A stretch of DNA of 64,000 nt from Vinca minor. Lineage: Eukaryota > Streptophyta > Magnoliopsida > Gentianales > Apocynaceae. The notes under the pieces were generated by a model, which saw only the letters and a program-made list of their open reading frames with translations, made no database searches and was not told where the DNA came from. The stretch lies in contig JAOCZM010000284.1 of the NCBI GenBank assembly GCA_026122235.1, positions 992,001 to 1,056,000 on the forward strand. Direction: 5' to 3'. Below are positions 56,336 to 64,000 of this stretch, piece after piece (position 1 is the stretch's first letter; each line of letters opens with the position of its first letter). Position numbers and translations under genes: made by a program.

Positions 56336-56876
56336 TTTTAGACCTAATAAACATGTCATTTCGCCTAAAAAAGAAAACATGTGTTATTCCAATGTAAAAC
56401 TCCCAACAAATGTAAGGATTTTTAATTTATAATTACACCAAATATAATAATTTCTTAATCCTCACATTTTGAATTGACACAATTAATATTGGTCGAAATG
56501 AGTGTTATATTTACCATTTTACGAAATATAAATTTAAACCTTACTAAAATTCAAAAAAGTTGAATTTAACTCAACTAAAGTTGCAATACAAATACACCTT
56601 AAAGCACCAAAAAAGAAAGAAAACCCCTACAATTAAAGGGATATGATTATAGTGGTGACTGTTAAGGAGTTTTTTTTTCCTAAATACGATATTAAATTTT
56701 TTTACTAATTTATTTTTAATTTAACATTTAAAATTATCGATTTTCTTTGCAAATAATTATTTTAAAAGAAAAAAATAATCATTTTATTCGCAATCTCCTA
56801 TACAAAAAATTTGGGGCAGACTATTTTGACATTCCTAATTTACTTTGGTGACATCTCCAACTACCTCATTTACAAG

Positions 56877-57067
56877 CATGGGCGAAGACAGAGGGCGGGG
56901 GATTTTTAAAAATACTACTATTTATTGAAATTTTATGTGTATTTTAGAAAATTTTATCAGTTTTGCCCCTCAAAATTTTTTTTTACCGTTTTTATCACTT
57001 GAGCTCTGTAATTCTACATAGTGTTACAGTTTTGCCCCCCAATACCAAATTCCTGCCTTCGTCCCTG
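56877..57067 (+). mobile_element. hAT MITE, family H copy 2 (191 bp)
   Basis: Starts CATGGGCGAAG and ends CTTCGTCCCTG, flanked by the perfect 8-bp duplication TTTACAAG (56869-56876 and 57068-57075). The interior TTTTTAAAAATACTACTATT with GAAATTTTATGTGTATTTTA is shared with copy 1. Confidence 0.92.
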
Positions 57068-57075
57068 TTTACAAG

Positions 57076-57860
57076 GAATTAAATTTTAATGATGAACATT
57101 GTCAGAAATATGGCGGAAAATATGAACATGACTCGAAACATGGACTTGGTCGGAAATATACCCAATGGGAGGAATACGTGCCAAGATTTCGCGGGGGAGG
57201 AGGGGCCGCAGGCACGGGGAGGGGTCTTCCGGGTCCTTTTTTGCAGAAAAATATATAAGGGAGGTAAGTAGGTAATCTTTTTACCTTCTTCTTGCAAAGA
57301 TTTAGGAAGAATAATTTTAGAGAGAGAAGATGAACTAGCAAAAATAAGATGAGAGAATGTTAACAAAATAAATTAACGGTGTCAAAATATAGATCTCATG
57401 TAAAAGTATTCAAACGCATCTTAATTTTTGTGCACGCGATTCATAATACAAAATCGAATTTTACGACGAACGTGTGTAAAAAGGGTCTAATTAAATTTGG
57501 TCTTAATCTAATATTTTTTATTTTAATATTAGTCTCTAAAATTCAACCCAATTTTTTAATAATTTAATATTTGAAATTTCATTCTCATACTCAATCAATA
57601 AAAATTTTGAGTGTCAAACTCATACTAAACTCTATCCAAATACACCTTAAATCTCAGTGGTCAAACAAAAATCTGACACATAAAAATCTCTGTCAGCCAT
57701 CACATTTTTCATATAAAGTTTGTTATTTACTCATATGTAAAGACAAATACCTGTCACGCACGGTTACACTCCTTAACTTTGGCCACACTACCTAGCTTTG
57801 TTTGTTTTTGGTTTTGAAAGTGGCCACACTACCTAGTTAGTAACTATAAAACCGTGCCGA
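57076..57860. other. Intergenic DNA with a GC-rich patch
   Basis: 57170-57240 is GC-rich (GCGGGGGAGGAGGGGCCGCA) and followed by ATATATAAGGGAGG, which could be a promoter or a retroelement LTR piece. Overlapping frames on both strands have no recognisable domain. A TATA-like CTATAAAAC at 57845-57853 may serve the F-box gene. Confidence 0.4.
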
Positions 57861-58202
57861 GGTACCTCCAGGTAGCACTACAATTACTGCTACTAAAATT
57901 CTCCCGCAATGACAACGCAGCACAAAACCATTGAGAACTGAGCGGCGATCAACCAGTCTCTTCTTCAGACAACCCTTTTGTCTCTCCCTTTTCCAAGCCA
58001 AAAATCTCTGCAAAATCCGCCATTTTTCCTTTCCAAGAAAATCAAGAATGAAACTTTTTTCTGTTCCAATGAAAACCCTTTAATCGTTTCGTCTTCTTTC
58101 TTGTGCCTGAGTTTCAAATGCTGGTTGAATTTTAGAATTTTTGAAGTCGAAATATACCATTAAAGTTGCCACCTTTTTTTTTGGTTATCCTTTTTTGTGA
58201 AC

Positions 58203-61200
58203 ATGCAGTTCCTGCTTAGAAGTGATCGATGGCCCAAAAAAGGCTTACAAAATCATGCCTTTTTAGGTAATTTTTCACTCTCTTTTTTTAATGTTCGTTT
58301 TCCTGGTGGGTAGTAAAGGGTTCTTTTGCATGAAATTTTGATTATTTCGTTATTTTCTTTATTTGTTTACCTTTTGTTTCAAGAAATGGGGTTTATGTAA
58401 TTTGTTTTCCATTTCCATTTTATCTGATGATGAAACCAATTCTTGAACTTACTATTTTCTTTTTAATGTAAAAATTGGAGATGAGAATTATAGAAGAGAG
58501 AAAGAGGGCTAGAACAAAATTGGATTGGTTTTTTAGTTTGTCAATTTTGTCTAGGAGTTCGCAAAAACAAATTGGTTGTAACGGAAGATGTGGGACCCAT
58601 AGTGTAAATAGGTTAATAGTTTGGTTCATTGGGTTGCACGAAAGTTGAATTGTTTGTCCGAGGAGATGTAGGCCCACAAGTAGAAAATTTGGGTTTGTCT
58701 GAATATGCTATTACTGCAGGGCTCACTTAAATTGGTTGGTAGTTGCTAGATGTTCTATACCAAGTTTGTTCTTAGTTATTACATCTTTTAAACATGTTCT
58801 CTTTAATGGTTCTTCTTTCTGTTTCATTGTGTTTTCACTACACCATGATCTGCTACCCAAAAGAAGGATAGCAGTAAATTTTCACTCCTTTCGCTTTTCT
58901 TGAATTTTTGTTGTTTGGGGGTATAAACTGAAATTCTCTAGGTGGGAGTAAAGGGTTCTGTTTCCTATTCAGGGGTTGGTTCAGTTATATGTGTAAATGT
59001 ATCCGAATACTTTCTTTGCATGAAATTTCGGTTCTTTAGTTCTTTCTTTATGGGTTTGCTTTTTTGTTTCCGAAATGGGGTTCATTTAATTTTTTCCCTT
59101 TTTGTTTATCTGATGGTATCAATTTGTTACTTATCCGAACCTAAAATTTGGAGATAAGAATTATAGAAGAGAGGAAGAGGGCTTAATAAGGATCAGGACT
59201 TAAATTGGTTGGTATGATGTGCTTTTCTTTCCGCTTATTGGTGTTTTCACCAAATGCAATCTTTATCTTGTGCTTTGCTTACTACACCCTGCCTGAAAAA
59301 TGGCCATACAAAAAACTTTATCAACAATGTTTACAAAATGGATACGGCATTAGATAGGATGGTTGATGGTTGCTTTTGTTTCACATGTCACAGTTCGTTG
59401 GATAATTGGAGCATGTATATGATATCTGTTTATCAAGAAACTGCATAAAGGCTTTTTCCTAGATTAGTTTTTCTTGCTTTCATTTTCCGAACAACACTTT
59501 CTCTTCCTAACAGATATAATTACAATGTATCATCACTTGGAATCGAGTGGTATTACTTGTGTTTTTAAGTGAATATTTCTTGTACTTTCTCTGCATGCTC
59601 TTGATGTTGGATTTGGAATATATGGAAATTTTTGGTGTTACCTTACCAGCTCTACCAACCTGATTCCCAAGTCTTCTTCTTGTGTCTAAAGTGTTTATTG
59701 GGCCAAAAAGTATCTACGAACTCAGATTTAGGTACAAAAAGTTTACGTGCATGCTTGTATAAGCTCATTTGTGATATCTTTTGCTTCTGCATGCCCCCCT
59801 CTGCGGTCAAATTATATTCCATACCAGTAACCAAACATTTACGTGCATGCTCTCTATTTGCTCGTTTCTTATACTCGTTTCCTTCCGCATGCTCACTGGT
59901 GTTGAACTTGAAGTACCAGTTACTAAACATTTTCCTTTTGATTTTAGGTGAAAATGGTCTAATTGTGGACAGATTCAAGCGGCAAAAACCTTCCGAAGAG
60001 TATAAAGTTGATGATATTGAGGATAGAATTAGCAATCTACCTGACCATGTTATTCAGCATATTCTTTCATTTCTCGAAACAAAAGATGCTTTTATGACCG
60101 GCATATTGTCCAAACGCTGGAGATATCTCTGGACTGGCATTCGTATATTGGATTTTGATGATAAGCCACTATACTCCGGCCAGAGTCTGTCATCTTGGTT
60201 TTCTATTGAAACCAGTCGTTTTATAAATTTTGTGGAGAGGGTGCTTCTGCTTCGAGATACATCAAGCATTCAAAGGTTTCGACTTTCATGTCGTGTTTGG
60301 TTTATTGCTCCTCGTGTTCATTCATGGATTACATCTGCAATTAAAGACAAAGCTAAAGAGCTTGATATCTGTCTCTTTGTTCAGGATACGTTCTTGTTGC
60401 CTCAATGCGTCTTTAATTCTCGATCTCTTACAGGCTTAAAATTAGATATGAATTGTAATCTTCAGCTTCCCGGTCGTATTTCTTTTCCGAGCCTTAAAAT
60501 CTTGCACCTCGGTCTTGTCACATTTCAAGACGATGAATCGGTGGAAAGGCTCTTTTCCAGTTGCCCTGTGCTAGAAGAGTTAGCTATATTAGATTGTGAG
60601 TGGATAGAACTGAAGAGTATTAGGATTTGCATTCCCTCTTTAAAGAGTTTGAGAATAGACGATCTACCAGTAGGTGCCCTTAATAGTGATGCAATTGGCT
60701 GCGAAATCAAGATAGATGCCGCAGAACTCTCATTCTTCAAGTACTATGGCTATCTTGTAAACGATATTCAGTTGTCTAATGTTCCACCATCAGTCAAGGC
60801 AACGCTGGATATTCGCATTCCGCCGCAGCTCAATGACAACTTTTCTGCTCGTGCTGTCGAGTTATTTGAAAATTTGAAAAATGTTGGCTCATTAGAAATA
60901 TGTAACAACACCTTTGAGGTACCTAGAACTTTAAACTTCCTGTATATTTTCTTCTCGTGCAAGATATGCCTATTTGTTAGTACCTTTTCTCATATCTTAT
61001 CTTGGCCTATTGAAATTATTTTTGTTCTTATTCGTGGCAAAGGCCCTCACTCAGGCAAATGTGCTAGATCGTCTTCCAGCATTCCAAAAATTGACACATT
61101 TGGAGATGATCACGGAAGTGAAGGAGCATAATGTTGGATTTCTTATAAAGTTCCTTGAACATTTGCCAATGTTGGAGGCTCTTCATTTTGCTGAGGTATA

Positions 61201-61564
61201 TATTAGCAGCGCCACTGTTCAGTCCTTATTTTCCTTCTACATACAAATAATTAGAAGCTTTTACTGCATAATATAGGGTTTTGAATCTTGCTGGATCCGC
61301 CTCGGAAATGCTTGGGCCTGGGAATCCGTGCCTAATTTATTGTTATCTCACCTGAAGACTGTGGACCTCCATAAATATCATGGTGATGTCATTGAAATAT
61401 GTTTCCTGAAAACTTTGCTCAAAAGTGCACCTTGCTTGGAGATGATACATTTATTTTCTACAAATAGTCTTCCTGGAAAGTTTAAGGAGTCGGTGGACTT
61501 GCTGAATCAGTTGGAATATGTTCTTAGAAGATCCATGCATTTATGCGGGATCTCCGTCTCCTGA
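58203..61564 (+). CDS. F-box/LRR/FBD protein, 4 coding exons
   Basis: Exons 58203-58266, 59948-60918, 61043-61195 and 61277-61564 join in phase to 491 codons plus stop. The F-box spans about residues 47-90 (DRISNLPDHVIQHILSFLET, then LSKRWRYLW), followed by leucine-rich repeats (SLTGLKLDMN, FPSLKILHLG, CPVLEELAILDCEW, IPSLKSLRIDD) and a C-terminal FBD region from about residue 402 (ESVPNLLLSHLKTVDLH, LKTLLKSAPCLEMIHL). Such proteins bind SKP1 and act as substrate receptors of SCF ubiquitin ligases; the target is unknown. Start choice: ATG 58203 is the only upstream in-frame ATG with a phase-compatible donor, but ATGCAG there also resembles a 3' splice site, so a further 5' exon is possible. 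No internal stop. Confidence 0.85.
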
Positions 61565-63384
61565 AACTCGTCTCCTGTACGTGCTTTTCCCAAAATATTT
61601 TCTTGTATGTCTTTCTTTTATATTGCGTACCGTAACTGATGATAATTTTGTTCGAAGTCCTTGTTTCCCCTGAATATAACCATGCAGTAAGGATCTCTTC
61701 AGGGTTAATTTTACGTAGACTCTTTTTTACTTTTCCTTAATCAGACTTTTATCAAAAGATGTCAGCATAGATTTAGTGATTTGTTGTATTTATTTTTGTT
61801 GAGAGTCTCGATAGCCACCATTCGGAGTCCTGAGGGTGTGTGTTTCTTTGAATATACTAGCCACCATTGGTTCTTTGTCTATTAAGACTTATAAACTGTT
61901 AATGCTAATAAACACTTCAAGTTTAATGCATTTTCCCAAGAAGTTAATTTGTGTCGTAAGATTCGAATCAAAATAAATCAGCATCTAACTATTACCGAAA
62001 AAGAAGATTGTCTTTGGAGATAGAGTACCGGGAGAAGGGGGAAGAAAAATGGCATGTCTGATATGTTTTTTAAGTATACCTTGTCTTGGACTAGCAACTT
62101 ACTATATATATATATAAGTGATACTACTGCAGAAGAAGACGCCAGAGAGATACAAGCTTAGGTCCTTCAACAGCATCACAAAGTAGTCGTATTTACTATG
62201 CTGATATTTTCTTATCAATTGGTCGCACTAATAGTGTTTTTATTCATATTTTTTACTCTTACATCTTTCATTCTTTTCCCCAAATATGTTGATGTTTTGT
62301 TTTCTAGTAACTCATGCTTCTATTTGAAGAAGTTTATCGGCTCGATCACGTGTTCCTATAATTGTTACAAAGATTATGATAATTGCAAAACTTCTAAATA
62401 TTAGCATGTCAGCTTCTGATATAACTTGTTTTTTTTATCATTTAGTTTCATTATTAAACAATTTCATCTAACTCATTTAGTTGTATGTTTTCCATCAAGT
62501 CGTAAGTCCATTATTCTCATGAACGGAAATTTGATGTAGGGGATGATGGATGAAGACGGGACGTTTCATGAATCTGAATTCCTGCAGTTTTACATTCGGC
62601 ATAGGTGAAGTAGTTTCATCAAGGTGGCAGCTCAGTAACGGCCAAATTTTTCCGCTTAAAGCTTTATTTTGTTGGATTCTTGTGGTTTCGATCAGGTTTT
62701 GCTACCCCTCTTATAGTTCGGCTTTTTTGTTCATGCGTTCTGGCCGATGATGATAGTCGTTAAAGCTGAGTGGTGAACTGTTCTTAGCAGATTTAATTTT
62801 TATGAACTTTATACAACAATTACTATACAGATTGGAAAGATCAGATAGATGTGTTTTTTGGCAGACGATGAAATATTGCCGTCTACCTGTTTTTGTGTCG
62901 TCGGTTCGAATGATCAAATTTTAAAACATCTTTTATTGTTGTAAACCTGGTTTTGTTCATTACTAGTTACTATTCTGCAAGATTGTGCTGCCATTGTCAT
63001 CCTATTCCTGTTTTCTCGATTTTGGATCCAGTGCAGAACGCGTATTCTTTCCGCATATTTATAATCCGGGGTATATACCTAATTCTTCAAGGAATTAATA
63101 GTTATTTATCACGATTTTACATGTGCGAAAAGAACACGACTTTCGTACTGGATTTGAACTTGTTTTTCTCATAATGTGATCTCCTCGTGGAACTATGTGG
63201 TTTGTCATGATATGTTAAATCTAAATCTTTTACTACGTATTGGAAAATTCAATTTTGTATCTAGTACATATTTTTACAAAGACCTTGTGGTTCAGTACTC
63301 TCTCGTTGAAAAAATAAATAAATTCTTCTCCTTATTGTGTGATGGGATAGTGAATTATGCATTACAAAGTTCATCGAACTAAGT
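61565..63384. other. F-box gene 3' region and spacer
   Basis: It should contain the 3' untranslated region of the F-box gene just after 61564. A (TA)n tract lies at 62103-62116. Short frames (62198-62404, 62550-62750, 62953-63174) have no recognised domain. No further gene is supported. Confidence 0.5.
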
Positions 63385-63529
63385 TTGTTGATTAAACCAG
63401 TGAGAACCCATCACAATTTGGCTACGGTGCAGAACCATTTGGCTACAGTGCATAAGCAATGATCTTAGCCGTCAGATTCTTGATGCGACGGTCATCAAAT
63501 ATTTTGCACCGTATCGAGGTTGTTTTAGG
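63385..63529. repeat. Fragment related to the fold-back MITE at 33215
   Basis: CTACGGTGCAGAACCATTTG with GCGACGGTCATCAAATATTT and TTTGCACCGTA share the ACGGTGCAGAAC and CGACGGTCA motifs with 33380-33425 and are themselves partly inverted. Confidence 0.5.
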
Positions 63530-63671
63530 GAAAGTCTGGCATGTGACGGTCCTTGTGAGTACGACTCCACACTCCTCTCACATAATTTGAGACAAGATCC
63601 ACCTGTAAGGTTGATCCCACATGCTTTCATATCTCACAAGTACCCACAAAAATCGCCCCATAGGGAATTTT
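63530..63671 (-). repeat. Dispersed about 150-bp repeat, copy B
   Basis: The reverse-complement counterpart of 3541-3690, from GGGAAAGTCTGGCATG to TAGGGAATTTTTCC. The frame across 63587-63769 is not a gene. 63672-64000 beyond it shows nothing supported. Confidence 0.7.
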
Positions 63672-64000
63672 TCCGTTGTTTTATGTTTTGTTTCTTTAGG
63701 AAGCGAAAGGTACATAACATGTACTCTGGAATATTCCTTGGAGGAAAGGTAGTTATTTGTTTATTCTAAAAAATGTAGCTTAAAATCTAATCAAAGAGCT
63801 TGTCAGATTAGGATTGTACTTTATTATTAGGAATAGTCAATATGTAACTTTTTCAAAATTTCAATCTAATCCATAATTGTTTATACATTGACAAATGATT
63901 CTTTATTGAAGGATTGTTATTAGTATTATGATTGAAACTGTATAAGTTAATCAATCTTCTTCCTATAAAAAATAAAATAAAATAAAATACTCCCTTGCAG

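Noticed and set aside
57079..57366. Overlapping frames on both strands with a GC-rich patch
   Set aside because: Three frames overlap, none has a recognisable domain, and only composition supports them.

Overview
This is a plant nuclear window, most likely from a eudicot. The evidence is GT-AG introns, AT-rich spacers, Stowaway and hAT MITEs, tRNA-derived SINEs, Ty1/copia, LTR-solo, TRIM, LINE and Mutator-like (MULE) remnants, and four host genes of plant type. The species cannot be read from the sequence. A malonyltransferase-like BAHD gene and a vascular-related unknown protein-like gene fit a eudicot, and nothing bacterial or organellar was seen.

Host genes. (1) 1-193, minus: the 5' end of a VUP1-like gene that runs off the window. 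(2) 19324-26668, minus: a complete 16-exon gene that I assemble as the zeta subunit of the AP-5 adaptor complex (about 567 aa). (3) 39781-43667, plus: a 3-exon BAHD acyltransferase (468 aa) with HXXXD, NYFGNC and a DFGFG variant of DFGWG. (4) 58203-61564, plus: a 4-exon F-box/LRR/FBD gene (about 491 aa). They are unrelated in function and do not form a cluster.

Everything else is mostly transposon layers. 4511-5663 is one Stowaway MITE holding a SINE-like insertion with its own minisatellite and a 463-bp hAT element, each with target-site duplications (TSDs). 6539-8598 is a deleted Ty1/copia element with a hAT MITE inside. 9558-17691 is a LINE RNase H relic cut by a 6.6-kb MULE, which is itself cut by retroelement sequence holding a 2.75-kb solo LTR, with a nearly identical 977-bp tandem duplication over its right end. 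26737-30926 looks like a MULE carrying a FAR1-type transposase pseudogene, with one terminus about 70 bp from the AP-5 zeta start codon. 31439-33000 and 45594-47150 are MULEs whose long termini are built of repeated sub-units. 34638-35862 is an internally deleted LINE. 35883-38879 is a fold-back composite in which the same arm recurs at least eight times around different loops. 44351-49873 holds two split Stowaways, a LINE tail, three copies of a 182-bp element and a SINE. 51100-55490 is an L1-type LINE relic with a 529-bp TRIM inside.

The least ordinary structures are the fold-back composite at 35883-38879, the splice-donor-bearing tandem repeat in AP-5 zeta intron 2, and the Russian-doll nests whose order can be read from intact TSDs. 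I found no evidence of a new multi-gene system.
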